From Botrimarina mediterranea (GTDB taxonomy: Bacteria; Planctomycetota; Planctomycetia; Pirellulales; Lacipirellulaceae), in NCBI RefSeq assembly GCF_007753265.1, contig NZ_CP036349.1, positions 682,001 to 746,000 of the forward strand: 64,000 bases of DNA. The letters run 5' to 3'. The notes beneath the pieces were generated by a model. It was not told where the DNA came from, did no database searches, and was given only the letters and a program-made list of their open reading frames with translations. Made by a program: the position numbers and the translations under genes. The stretch's first letter is position 1, and each line of letters begins with the position of its first letter. Below, piece by piece: positions 26,451 to 35,264 of this stretch.

Positions 26451-28427
26451 TTACTCCTCATCCTGCCGCAAACTCGCCAGCACGCTGTAATCCTCCAGCG
26501 TGCTCGTGTCGCCGACCGCTTCTTTACCGGCGGCGATGTCGCGCAGGAGGCGGCGCATGATCTTGCCGCTGCGGGTCTTGGGGAGCGTGTTGGTGAAGCG
26601 GATGTCGTCGGGTTGGGCTAGCGCGCCGATCTCTTTGCGGACGTGCTTCTTGAGTTCGTCTCGTAGCTCGTCGCTTGGTGGGGCGTTCTTGAGCGTCACG
26701 AAGACGGCGACCGCCTCGCCCTTGAGCTCGTGCGGCCTGCCGACGGCGGCGGCCTCGGCGACGGCGGGGTGCGAGACCAGAGCGGACTCGATCTCGATCG
26801 TTGAGAGCCGGTGGCCCGAGACGTTCAGCACGTCGTCGATACGGCCCATGATCCAGTAGTAGCCGTCCTTGTCACAACGCGCGTTGTCGCCGGCGAGGTA
26901 CTTGCCGGGGACCTTCGACCAGTAGACTTCCTGATAACGCTCCGGGTCGTTCCAGATGCCGCGGAGCATGCCGGGCCAGGGGTGGGCGATGGTGAGCATT
27001 CCGCCCTGGTCGGGGCCGCACTCGTCGCCCACCTCGTCGATGATCTTTGGGATGACGCCCGGCAGCGGCTTGGTGCAGCTCCCCGGCTTGGTGGCGATGG
27101 CGCCGGGCAGCGGCGACATCATGATGCCGCCCGTCTCGGTCTGCCACCACGTATCGACGATCGGGCAACGCTCGCCGCCGATCTTGCGGTGGTACCACAT
27201 CCACGCCTCGGGATTGATCCCTTCGCCGACCGAACCGAGCACACGCAATGAGCTCAGGTCGTGCTTGTCGACGTAGTCGTCACCCCACTTGATGAACGCG
27301 CGGATCGCGGTGGGCGCCGTGTAGAAGAGCGTGACGTTGTACTTGTCGATGATCTCCCAGAAGCGGTCTTTGTCTGGGTAGTCGGGCGCGCCCTCGTAGA
27401 GGACGCACGTCGCGCCGGCGGCGAGGGGGCCGTAGGTGACGTAGCTGTGGCCGGTGATCCAGCCGCAGTCGGCGGTGCACCAGTAAACGTCTCCTTCGCG
27501 GTGGTCGAAGACCCACTCGAAGGTCTTCTTCGACCACAGCGTGTAACCAGCGGTCGTGTGAAGAATGCCCTTCGGTTTGCCGGTCGATCCCGATGTGTAG
27601 AGGATGAACAGCGGCGCCTCGCTGTCCATCGGTTCGGCGGGGCAGTCGTCCGAGGCGTTGCGCGTCAGCTCTCGCCACCAGTAGTCGCGTCCGGGCGTCC
27701 AGTGGACGGCTTCGTTGACGCGGTCGAGCACGATGCAGTGCTTGACGGTCGGGCTCTTCTTGAGCGCCTCATCAACGGTCTGCTTGAGTGGAAGCACTTT
27801 GCCGCGGCGCCAGGCGGCGTCGGCGGTGATGATGGCGACGGCGCCGGCGTCGTTGTTACGGTCGGCGATCGCCTCGGCGCTGAAGCCGCCGAAGATCACC
27901 GAGTGGACCGCCCCGATCCGCGCGCAGCCGAGCATCGCGATCACAAGCTCGGGAACCATCGGCATGTAGATCGAGACGCGGTCCCCCTTCTGAATGCCTA
28001 GGCTCTTCAGCGCGTTGGCGAATTTGCAGACGTGCTTGTGAAGCTGCACGTAACTGATGCGGCGGGTGTCGCCGGGCTCGCCTTCCCAGAGCAACGCGAT
28101 GCGGTCGCCGTTGCCCTCGGCGATGTGCTTGTCGAGGCAGTTGTACGACGCGTTGGTTTTGCCGCCGACAAACCACTCGGCCACTTGAGGCTGGCTCTGC
28201 GGCTCGTCCCAGCGGAGCGTCTCGGTGAAAGGCTCGAACCAGTGCAGCTCTTCACGGCCCACCTTTTCCCAGAAGGCGACGGGGTCGGCGGCGACTTCGT
28301 TCCAGAGGGCCTCGTAGTCGGCGAGCGACGGAATCCGCGCCTTCGCGGAGAACTCCGCCGAGGGGGGGAACAGGCGGTCCTCGTGCATCACCGTATCGAT
28401 CGCGCCCAAACGTGCCGCGTCAGCCAT
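26451..28427 (-). CDS. acs: Acetyl-CoA synthetase
   Basis: About 658 residues, usual length for Acs. It converts acetate, ATP and CoA to acetyl-CoA via acetyl-AMP. Family features are the P-loop-like AMP motif ([20 protein letters not shown]), [15 protein letters not shown], the [10 protein letters not shown] motif, the [20 protein letters not shown] hinge/C-terminal domain and [13 protein letters not shown]. The last of these contains the lysine that Gcn5-type acetylation silences in other species. I chose the ATG at 28427, which has GGAG 11 bases upstream, over an in-frame upstream start at 28511. A small membrane protein gene is coupled downstream. Confidence 0.97.
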   Translation of the reverse strand: MADAARLGAIDTVMHEDRLFPPSAEFSAKARIPSLADYEALWNEVAADPVAFWEKVGREELHWFEPFTETLRWDEPQSQPQVAEWFVGGKTNASYNCLDKHIAEGNGDRIALLWEGEPGDTRRISYVQLHKHVCKFANALKSLGIQKGDRVSIYMPMVPELVIAMLGCARIGAVHSVIFGGFSAEAIADRNNDAGAVAIITADAAWRRGKVLPLKQTVDEALKKSPTVKHCIVLDRVNEAVHWTPGRDYWWRELTRNASDDCPAEPMDSEAPLFILYTSGSTGKPKGILHTTAGYTLWSKKTFEWVFDHREGDVYWCTADCGWITGHSYVTYGPLAAGATCVLYEGAPDYPDKDRFWEIIDKYNVTLFYTAPTAIRAFIKWGDDYVDKHDLSSLRVLGSVGEGINPEAWMWYHRKIGGERCPIVDTWWQTETGGIMMSPLPGAIATKPGSCTKPLPGVIPKIIDEVGDECGPDQGGMLTIAHPWPGMLRGIWNDPERYQEVYWSKVPGKYLAGDNARCDKDGYYWIMGRIDDVLNVSGHRLSTIEIESALVSHPAVAEAAAVGRPHELKGEAVAVFVTLKNAPPSDELRDELKKHVRKEIGALAQPDDIRFTNTLPKTRSGKIMRRLLRDIAAGKEAVGDTSTLEDYSVLASLRQDEE

Positions 28428-28827
28428 CGCCGCTTCTCCGAGAGATAAGGGGGAAAGGAGAGAGAGCGAGTCTATCCGCGGGGGAGGGTTAGTTCCAACC
28501 ACGGGGCGCAATTGGGAGAAGGAGATGCGGGGATGGCGGGGTGCTGGGGATAGTCGCGTTGGCTGTTCGGGCCGGCGGTGCGAGGCGGGCCACCAAGCGA
28601 GGGGATGGTGGGGATGGAGCCATCAAGGGGCGAACCGGGGCGGCTAGTCATTAGCTTCCTCAAAAATAGAACGGCCGGTGGAGGCAATCGCCTCCACCGG
28701 CCGTTCTATTTCTTTATCTTTCTGAGATCAGGCGAATTGGTGGAAGTGGTCAGCAGCCCGACCCCGCCATCCCCAATATCTCCCCGTTCTACGTATCTCC
28801 TTTCCTGCAATCGACTCACCACAGTGG
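28428..28827. other. 400-base gap between acs and amt
   Basis: The segment holds a GC-rich stretch with no credible gene at 28428-28660, the strong hairpin at 28665-28710, and the end region of the amt gene. No sigma-54-like GG-N10-GC promoter for amt or acs could be recognised with confidence. Confidence 0.4.
28665..28710 (-). terminator. Rho-independent terminator after amt
   Basis: Perfect 21-base arms (28665-28685 and 28690-28710) around a 4-base loop, with A-rich sequence at 28662-28666 and T-rich sequence after 28708. It follows the amt stop by about 118 bases on the minus strand. The structure would also work on the plus strand. Confidence 0.85.
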
Positions 28828-30291
28828 TCAGAGCAGGTAGCCCTCTTCTTCGTGGTCGGCCAGGTCGAGGCCGCGGCGTTCGCCTTCTTCGTCGATGCGG
28901 AGGCCGGTGATCGCCTTCACCACTTGGAGGATCACGAAGGTGCCGACAATGCTGAACAGCCACGTCACGGCCGTTGCGCAGAGCTGGCCTCCGAGCACCG
29001 ACTCGCCGTACGAGCCGGCTTCGATCAGGCCCAGCGGCTTGCCCTCGCCGATGTCCCACGCCGCGCGGGTCGCGAAGACACCCGTCAAAACTGCGCCGAG
29101 CGTGCCGCCGACGCCGTGAACGCCGAAGGCGTCGAGCGCGTCGTCGTAGCCGAACTTGTTCTTGAGCGTCACGGCATACGCACAGAGGAGGCCAGCCGCG
29201 GCGCCCATGATGAGACCCGACATGGGCGAGACGAAGCCCGCTGCGGGCGTCACGCACACGAGCCCGGCGACCGCGCCCGACGCGGCGCCGAGGACGCTCG
29301 GTTTGCCGCGGGTGAGCCACTCGTAAGCGGCCCAAGCGAGCACGCCGGCCGCGGCGCCGAAGTGCGTGACGACGAAGGCGCTACTGGCGAGGTGGTCCGA
29401 GGCCAGCTCGCTGCCGGCGTTGAAGCCGAACCAGCCGACCCACAGCATGCCGGCGCCGATCGCGGTGTAGGTTAGGTTGTGGGGACGCATGTCCTCGAGT
29501 CCGAATCCCTTGCGCCGGCCGAGGAGCATCGCACACACGAGAGCCGAGACGCCCGAGCTGATGTGGACGACCGTGCCGCCGGCAAAGTCGAGGGCGCCGT
29601 TGCCCCACGAGTGCTCGCCGCCGTACGCAAGAATGCCGCCGTCCCACACCCAGTGGCAGAGCGGGCAGTAGATGAGCGTCCCCCAGAGGATGCTGAAGAG
29701 GACCATCGCCGAGAACTTCATCCGCTCGGCGAAGGCGCCGCAGATCAGCGCGGGGGTGATGATGAAGAACATCCCCTGGAAGACCATGTGGGTCAGCGTG
29801 GGGATTTTCACTTCGCCACCAAACATCGGCTCGATTGCGGCGCCCGCTTCGGCGTCCCACGTGCGGGCGACGCCGTTCATGAACAGGTACTCGCCGTTGC
29901 CGATGTAGGGGCCGTCGCCGCCAAAAGCGAGTGAGTAGCCGTACAGGGCCCAGAGGACCGTCATCAGACCCATCAGGAAGATGCACTGCATCAGGATGCT
30001 GAGGATGTTCTTCCGCCGCACGAGGCCGCCGTAGAACATGGCCAAGCCCGGGACGGTCATAAACAGGACCAGGGCGGCCGAAGTGAGCATCCAGGCGTTG
30101 TGCCCGGCGAGCTGGGCGGCGGCGACGCCTTCGGCGAGTTCTTCGACCGTGGGGGGCGCCGTGGCCTCCTCTTGGGCGAGGGCGGGGCCCGCCAGGATCG
30201 CCAGCGAGGCGAGGATTCCGAGTCCCAATAGGGTCAAACGCGGTAGGGCCAAACGCGGTCCCCGAGCCATCCAAGCCTTTACTTGGGCCAT
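28828..30291 (-). CDS. amt: Ammonium transporter
   Basis: A 487-residue protein of the Amt/Mep/Rh family: a cleavable signal (about 1-40, ending GPALAQ), an N-terminal Glu/Ala segment, then eleven membrane helices. Signatures include NAWMLTSAALVLFMTVPGLA, MFYGGLVRRKN, CHWVWDGGILA and DFAGGTVVHISSGVSALVCA. It also has the conserved His pair region, and GWFGFNAGSELASDHLASSA. Amt proteins conduct ammonium into the cell; there is no PII (glnK) gene next to it, although glnK-amt pairs are common. It is divergent from rpmI. Confidence 0.95.
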   Translation of the reverse strand: MAQVKAWMARGPRLALPRLTLLGLGILASLAILAGPALAQEEATAPPTVEELAEGVAAAQLAGHNAWMLTSAALVLFMTVPGLAMFYGGLVRRKNILSILMQCIFLMGLMTVLWALYGYSLAFGGDGPYIGNGEYLFMNGVARTWDAEAGAAIEPMFGGEVKIPTLTHMVFQGMFFIITPALICGAFAERMKFSAMVLFSILWGTLIYCPLCHWVWDGGILAYGGEHSWGNGALDFAGGTVVHISSGVSALVCAMLLGRRKGFGLEDMRPHNLTYTAIGAGMLWVGWFGFNAGSELASDHLASSAFVVTHFGAAAGVLAWAAYEWLTRGKPSVLGAASGAVAGLVCVTPAAGFVSPMSGLIMGAAAGLLCAYAVTLKNKFGYDDALDAFGVHGVGGTLGAVLTGVFATRAAWDIGEGKPLGLIEAGSYGESVLGGQLCATAVTWLFSIVGTFVILQVVKAITGLRIDEEGERRGLDLADHEEEGYLL

Positions 30292-30542
30292 TTTTTCGCC
30301 GCCTAGCTGAGTTGTAAGGGTTAGTAACCCGCGGGCCGTTTAAGGACCGACCCCGGTCCGCCTGTTGGGTCGCTATCTTGGGCGGCGCCGGCGAGAGTTG
30401 CAACAGACCCGCCCGCCAAACTGCCGATGTATTTGGGTCTTCCCCGCCCGCCCCGGAGCCGGTATCCTGCGGGGCTCGCGAAACTCTCTAGTTTGACAGA
30501 GGGGCCGCGACGGCCAATACCGCCCGGCCCTGGAGCCGCAAA

Positions 30543-30746
30543 ATGCCCAAGCAAAAGACCCACAAAGCAACCAAGAAGCGGTTCCGTCTGACCGCTTCCG
30601 GCAAGGCGAAGCACCGCCACGCCGGCACGAGCCACCTTGCGGCCCGCATGAGCCAAAAGCGGAAGCGCAACCTGCGTGGCACGACGACCACGACCGACAG
30701 CCACTCGAAGAAGATCGCCGAAGTGCTGGCCGGAAATAGCTACTGA
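30543..30746 (+). CDS. rpmI: 50S ribosomal protein L35
   Basis: 67 residues, the normal L35 length, very basic: MPKQKTHKATKKRF at the start, then GKAKHRHAGTSHLA and MSQKRKRNLRG. It is followed by rplT, but infC, which usually precedes rpmI, is absent; the amt gene points away upstream. A repeat hairpin lies in the rpmI-rplT spacer. Confidence 0.97.
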   Translation: MPKQKTHKATKKRFRLTASGKAKHRHAGTSHLAARMSQKRKRNLRGTTTTTDSHSKKIAEVLAGNSY

Positions 30747-30806
30747 CGAGGGGCTGAGGGGCTAAGGGATTTTTCCCTAACCCCTCAGCCCCTTAGCCCC
30801 TCAGAT
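30747..30806. repeat. Imperfect hairpin repeat between rpmI and rplT
   Basis: Repeating GGGGCTGAGGGGCTAAGGG on the left and the complementary CCCTAACCCCTCAGCCCC on the right, with an AT-rich loop near 30770. It begins two bases after the rpmI stop. It resembles the palindromic elements elsewhere in the window more than a terminator, and translation of rplT must continue past it. Confidence 0.7.
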
Positions 30807-30893
30807 CCTCACCCACGTCACCCAGCAAGCCGGGCGTAAAAACAGCGGACTGATCTCCGCGGCCTGGGCTGTGCACAATCCGGAGTCCCCACG

Positions 30894-31313
30894 ATGCGGA
30901 CAACCAACGCACCAGCGCGTCACAAGCGTAAGAAGCGGATTTTCAAGGCGGCTAAGGGCAACGTCGGCGCCCGCGGCAATTGCCTCCGCACAGCGTCCGA
31001 GACCGTCGTTCGGTCGGGCGCTTACTCGTACCGCGACCGTAAGGTCCGCGCCCGCGAGTTTCGCCGCCTCTGGATCACGCGTCTGAACGCGGCCTGCCGG
31101 ATGCGCGGCCGCCGCTACAGCGAGTTCATCGCCGCCCTCCACGAAGTGGGCATCGGCCTGGATCGCAAGAGCCTCTCCGAGATGGCCATCAACGACGCCG
31201 CCGCGTTCGACGTCGTGTTCGCCCAGTGCGAGACGGTCATGAAGAAGAAGGACGACGATCGCAAGGCCCGCGAGGCCAAGGAAAAGCAGGCCCGCGAAGC
31301 GGCTGCGGTCTGA
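30894..31313 (+). CDS. rplT: 50S ribosomal protein L20
   Basis: 139 residues. Residues 1-118 are standard L20 ([56 protein letters not shown]). The C-terminal 20 or so residues ([20 protein letters not shown]) are a charged extension not found in short L20 proteins. It is organised with rpmI and leads to pheS. Confidence 0.96.
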   Translation: MRTTNAPARHKRKKRIFKAAKGNVGARGNCLRTASETVVRSGAYSYRDRKVRAREFRRLWITRLNAACRMRGRRYSEFIAALHEVGIGLDRKSLSEMAINDAAAFDVVFAQCETVMKKKDDDRKAREAKEKQAREAAAV

Positions 31314-31467
31314 GCGATTTCTCGGCGCAGCCGAAGTGGATCCCCTTCCCCTTGATGGAGAGGGGCTAGGGGAGGGGTGAAACCCGGGTACCCGATTCGC
31401 CCCTCGCCTATCCGTGTTCCTCCTTTAAAGAGGACGGGGATTCTCCAGGCGCGCCATCACCTGGTTC

Positions 31468-32586
31468 TTGTGCGTGCCCGTGGCCCTCGCTGATTTCCTC
31501 ACCGACCTCGATGCGTTCGAGTCCGACGCCGCCGCGGCGTTCGGCAACGCTGGCGATACGACGGCGTTGGAAGCGGCGCGAGTGGAGTTCCTCGGCGCCA
31601 AGGCGGGCCGCCTGAAGGCCATCCAGAAGGGCCTAGGAGGCCTTCAGAAGGCCGATAAGCCCGCCGGCGGTCAGAAGCTCAATGCCGTGAAGACGGCCGT
31701 AGAAACGGCCTTTATGGCCGCCCAGGAGCGTCTCGCGAGTGGCGCCAAATCGGTCGAGCGGGCTGCCTTCGACATCACGCTCCCCGGCCGCCCCCTGCGA
31801 CGTGGCCGTCTCCACCCGATCACGCAGACGATCGAGCGGATGAAGGAGATCATGGGCCGCCTCGGCTTCACCGCCGTCGAAGGCCCCGAGATCGAAGACG
31901 ACTGGCACAACTTCGTCGCGCTGAACATCCCCGAGATCCACCCCGCGCGCGACCCCCTCGATAACTTCTACTTGTCGGTGGGGTCGCACTTAGCCCCTGG
32001 TGAGTCACCGGGGGCTAAATATGAGGGGACGCCCGCCCTGGGCCCCGACGGCAAGCCCCTCTTGCTGCGCAGCCAAACCTCGACGGTCCAAATCCGCACG
32101 ATGGAAGAGGCCGTCGCCTCAGCCGACGGTGGGACGCCGCCGCCGGTGCGGATCGTGTCGCTCGGGCGCGTCTACCGCCCCGACACGGCCGACGCGACGC
32201 ACTACCCGATGTTCCATCAGATCGAGGGTCTCTGCATCGCCCCCGGCGTGACGATGGCCGACCTGAAGGGCGTGCTGCAGATGTTCTGGCAGTCGTACTT
32301 CGGTTTGGAGAGTAACGAACCCATCGAGGTCCGCTTCCGCCCGAGCTTCTTCCCGTTCACCGAGCCGAGCGTCGAGTGCGACATCTGGCACGACGGCAAG
32401 TGGATGGAGATCGGCGGCGCCGGGATGGTCGACCCCAACGTGCTGCGGGCCGTCGGCTACGACCCCGAAGAGGTCACCGGCTTCGCCTTCGGCCTCGGCA
32501 TCGAACGCATCTGCATGCGGCAACACGGGATCACCGATATTCGCGACTTGTATGCGAACGACGTACGGTTCCTGGCTCAGTTCTGA
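31468..32586 (+). CDS. pheS: Phenylalanyl-tRNA synthetase alpha subunit
   Basis: Roughly 368-372 residues; the catalytic subunit of PheRS. The N-terminal coiled coil (to about 95) is followed by class II motifs: [20 protein letters not shown], motif 2 region [35 protein letters not shown], and motif 3 [18 protein letters not shown]. Between FYLSV and LLRSQTST there is an extra loop (about residues 171-186) encoded by an in-frame palindromic repeat (31990-32018). The start is uncertain among TTG 31468, GTG 31474 and GTG 31480; none has a clear ribosome site. An SMI1/KNR4 gene lies between it and pheT. Confidence 0.95.
   Translation: MCVPVALADFLTDLDAFESDAAAAFGNAGDTTALEAARVEFLGAKAGRLKAIQKGLGGLQKADKPAGGQKLNAVKTAVETAFMAAQERLASGAKSVERAAFDITLPGRPLRRGRLHPITQTIERMKEIMGRLGFTAVEGPEIEDDWHNFVALNIPEIHPARDPLDNFYLSVGSHLAPGESPGAKYEGTPALGPDGKPLLLRSQTSTVQIRTMEEAVASADGGTPPPVRIVSLGRVYRPDTADATHYPMFHQIEGLCIAPGVTMADLKGVLQMFWQSYFGLESNEPIEVRFRPSFFPFTEPSVECDIWHDGKWMEIGGAGMVDPNVLRAVGYDPEEVTGFAFGLGIERICMRQHGITDIRDLYANDVRFLAQF
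31990..32018. repeat. Palindromic element inside pheS, in frame
   Basis: Arms 31990-32003 (TTAGCCCCTGGTGA) and 32005-32018 (TCACCGGGGGCTAA) with one mismatch and a one-base loop. The surrounding CGCACTTAGCCC and GGGGGCTAAATGA-like context recurs at 63381-63409, a non-coding copy. The reading frame of pheS passes through it without a stop, giving an added peptide loop ([11 protein letters not shown]). Confidence 0.88.
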
Positions 32587-32592
32587 AGATTC

Positions 32593-33104
32593 ACCGCGGA
32601 GTGCGCGGAGGACGCGGAGAAGACGGAAGCGACTCTTCTTTCCAGCCGTTTCACTATATCGGGAATCAAGATGTCCGAGAGCGATATCGACTTGATCGAG
32701 TCGGAACTAGGCGTGGAGTTGCCTCCGGCTTACAGGTCATGGCTGCTCACATTGCCTTCCGAGTTCGATGACCCGACAAGTAAACGAATCTGGACAGAGA
32801 TAGGACATATCTACAATCAACCCGAACAAATCATCGGCGAGTCGTTGAACTTTATCGATTCGGATTGTCTCTCGGATACCGAGTGGGAGGACTGGGATTT
32901 ATCAGACTACATTGCTATCGGTGGTGATGGTTGTGGCAACTACTACATCATTGAGCGAGACGATGAAGACCCCGTCGTCCATCTGTTGAGCCACGATCCT
33001 CTTGGTATCGAAGAAGAAAAGTTTGCCTCCGTGGCCGAATATTGTGCGGCAATCGATCAGATAATCCGCTGACATCACTCCGCGTCCTCCGCGAACTCCG
33101 CGGC
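32593..33104. repeat. Stretched palindromic repeat enclosing the SMI1/KNR4 gene
   Basis: Left arm 32593-32619 (ACCGCGGAGTGCGCGGAGGA start) and right arm 33078-33104 (CTCCGCGTCCTCCGCGAACT start) are reverse complements at nearly all positions. Each lies within a few dozen bases of pheS and pheT. Elsewhere in this genome type such arms normally form a short hairpin; here about 458 bases holding one whole gene fill the loop. Confidence 0.8.
32671..33072 (+). CDS. SMI1/KNR4 (SUKH) family protein
   Basis: 133 residues with the SUKH fold signature: a leading helix motif (IDLIESELGVELPPAYRSWL), aromatic pairs, and the diagnostic IAIGGDGCGNYYIIE strand, then HLLSHDPLG and a final helix. SUKH proteins are often immunity proteins of contact-dependent or polymorphic toxins. 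Here no toxin gene is adjacent. Its GC content over 32701-33060 is 179 of 360 bases (about 50%), against about 62% in the first 60 bases of pheT, which suggests foreign origin. It lies between pheS and pheT, inside the arms of a palindromic repeat. Confidence 0.85.
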   Translation: MSESDIDLIESELGVELPPAYRSWLLTLPSEFDDPTSKRIWTEIGHIYNQPEQIIGESLNFIDSDCLSDTEWEDWDLSDYIAIGGDGCGNYYIIERDDEDPVVHLLSHDPLGIEEEKFASVAEYCAAIDQIIR

Positions 33105-33110
33105 TAATCA

Positions 33111-35171
33111 ATGATCGTCTCAACCGACTGGCTCGCCGACTACGTCGAACTCCCGAAGTCGATCGAGGACCTTACCGAGCGCCTCACGCTCGCGGGCCTG
33201 AACCTCGAAGAGTTCCACGCCGTTGGCGACGACACGGCGATCGACCTCGAAGTCACGAGCAACCGTCCCGACTGCCTCGGCCACATCGGCGTCGCGCGCG
33301 AGATCGCCGTCCTCTTCGGCGCGAAGCTCAAAAAACCTCAGCCGCAGCCGGCAGGCCGCGGCCGAAGCACTGAAACGCAAACCAGTGTTACGGTGTCTTG
33401 CCCCGACCTCTGCCCGCGTTACACGGCGCGACTCATCAAGGGCGTGAAGATCGGCCCCAGCCCCGCGTGGCTGCAAGATCGGCTGAAGACACTCGGCGTC
33501 GCGACGATCAATAACGTCGTTGACGTTACGAACTACGTGATGATGGAGATTGGCCAGCCGCTGCACGCGTTTGATTTCGCCAAGCTCCAGGGCGGCAAGA
33601 TCATCGTCCGCAAGGCGGTCGCTGACGAGCCGTTCATGGCGATCAATCACAAGGAATACAAGCTTACCGGCGACGAGGTCGTCATCGCCGACGCCAATCG
33701 GCCCGTTGCGCTCGGCGGCGTGATGGGCGGCGCCGATACGGAAGTCTCGGACGCTACGGTGGACGTGCTGGTCGAGGCCGCCGACTTCGCCCCGCTCGCC
33801 ATCCGCGCCGCCGCGCGGCGCCACGCGCTGCACAGCCCATCGAGTTACCGCTTCGAGCGTGGCGTCGATCCCGAGAGCATCGACTGGGCGAGCCGCCGTT
33901 GCTGCGAGTTAATCCTTGAGCTCGCCGGCGGCGAGTTGCAAGAGGGCGTCATTGATGTGAATCACCAGCCGAACGAGCGGACGTTCGACGAAGGCCGCGA
34001 TCACATCAAGCTGCGCTGGCCGAGCATCGAGCGGCTGCTTGGCATCGCGATTCCAGCGGACGACGTTCGCAAGATCCTTACCGATCTTGGCTGCACCGAG
34101 ACGCACAACTGCGACAAGTGCGTGAAGGTCGTTCCACCGACGTGGCGGGCGGACCTTTCGCGCGAGTGTGACCTGATCGAAGAGGTCGCCCGCATTTACG
34201 GTTACGACAAGATCCCCGCCGCGACGACGCTGCCGATCTTCCCGTCGGCGAAGCGGCGCGAAGACGTGGTGCTCGACCAGGTCCGCGCGGTGCTCATCGG
34301 CGCCGGCTTTGACGAGGCGTACACGCTCAGCGCGGTCGAGCCCGAGCTCGCCGACGCGTTCGCGCCGTGGTCGGGCGCCGTCGGGGTGAGCGGCTCGCTC
34401 TCAACCGGTATGGCCGTGCTGCGGCGGGCGAACGTCCTCCGGCAGAGTGTCGTGCCGAGTTTGCTGGCGTGTCGGCGCACCAACGAAACGCTGTCGAACC
34501 CCGTCGTCGAGCTGTTCGAGATCGCGAAGGTCTACCTGCCGCGCGAAGGGCAACTGCCGGCGGAGAAGCGGGTGCTCGCGCTCTCGTCGGGTGGCGGCTA
34601 CCTCGAAATGAAGGGCGTCATCGAAGGCCTTGTCGCCGCGATCGCGCCGGCGGCCGAGTTGACGGTCGCCCCGGCCCGCGGCCCCGACGAGGGCGCTCTG
34701 CTCGACGGCGGCCGCAGCGCCGGCTATTTGCTGGGCGGCATTCCACTGTGCCTCTTCGGCGAAGTGAGCAAGGCGGGCCGCGAGCGTTTTGATCTGCGTG
34801 GCGCGTCGTCGGTGGCGGAACTCGACCTCGGGGTTCTGGTAGCCGCTGCTGAACTCGTTCGCACCACCAAGCCGCTCTCGAACTACCCGCCCGTGTCGCG
34901 CGACCTCAATATCGTCGTCGATGAAGTGACGCCGTGGGCCGCGATCGAAACTGCCGCGCGGAAAGCAGGCGGCGAGTTGGTAGAACAAATCGCGTTCACC
35001 GACGACACGTTCCGCGACGCGAAGCAACTGGGCGAAGGCAAGAAGAGCGTCGTCTTCCGCGTGCAACTCCGCTCAACGGCCGGCACGCTCACGAGCGACC
35101 AGGCCGACGCGGTGATGGGCCGCATCGTCGCGGCGCTCGAGGGCGAACTCGGCGGAAAGCTCCGCGCTTAG
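33111..35171 (+). CDS. pheT: Phenylalanyl-tRNA synthetase beta subunit
   Basis: 686 residues, clearly shorter than the about 795-805 typical of other bacteria. The N-terminal module (MIVSTDWLADYVELP) leads directly to DLEVTSNRPDCLGHIGVARE; the EMAP-like tRNA-binding domain that normally lies between them is missing. The B3/4 domain (RRHALHSPSSYRFERGVDPE), B5, the catalytic-like core and the C-terminal anticodon-binding FDX-ACB domain (LSNYPPVSRDLNIVVDEVTP) are all present. It starts 38 bases after the SMI1 gene, at ATG 33111. It partners with PheS in an (alpha-beta)2 enzyme. Confidence 0.95.
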   Translation: MIVSTDWLADYVELPKSIEDLTERLTLAGLNLEEFHAVGDDTAIDLEVTSNRPDCLGHIGVAREIAVLFGAKLKKPQPQPAGRGRSTETQTSVTVSCPDLCPRYTARLIKGVKIGPSPAWLQDRLKTLGVATINNVVDVTNYVMMEIGQPLHAFDFAKLQGGKIIVRKAVADEPFMAINHKEYKLTGDEVVIADANRPVALGGVMGGADTEVSDATVDVLVEAADFAPLAIRAAARRHALHSPSSYRFERGVDPESIDWASRRCCELILELAGGELQEGVIDVNHQPNERTFDEGRDHIKLRWPSIERLLGIAIPADDVRKILTDLGCTETHNCDKCVKVVPPTWRADLSRECDLIEEVARIYGYDKIPAATTLPIFPSAKRREDVVLDQVRAVLIGAGFDEAYTLSAVEPELADAFAPWSGAVGVSGSLSTGMAVLRRANVLRQSVVPSLLACRRTNETLSNPVVELFEIAKVYLPREGQLPAEKRVLALSSGGGYLEMKGVIEGLVAAIAPAAELTVAPARGPDEGALLDGGRSAGYLLGGIPLCLFGEVSKAGRERFDLRGASSVAELDLGVLVAAAELVRTTKPLSNYPPVSRDLNIVVDEVTPWAAIETAARKAGGELVEQIAFTDDTFRDAKQLGEGKKSVVFRVQLRSTAGTLTSDQADAVMGRIVAALEGELGGKLRA

Positions 35172-35180
35172 AAAAGTTTT

Positions 35181-35250
35181 GGAACCACGGATGGACACAG
35201 ATGAACACGGATGTCTTCATCAGTGTTAATCCGTGTTCATCTGTGGTTCC
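35181..35250. repeat. GGAACCACGGATG-type palindromic repeat
   Basis: Left segment 35181-35212 and right arm 35229-35250 share the reverse-complement core ACAGATGAACACGGAT/ATCCGTGTTCATCTGT. A repeated CACGGATG-type unit sits in the left half. It fills most of the 93-base spacer after pheT, and its right edge is 15 bases before the ligase start. Confidence 0.85.
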
Positions 35251-35264
35251 TTCAATGAAATATC

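Noticed and set aside
30747-30806. Transcription terminator between rpmI and rplT
   Set aside because: No T-run follows the hairpin on the plus strand, and rpmI and rplT are normally co-transcribed; it fits the local palindromic repeats better.
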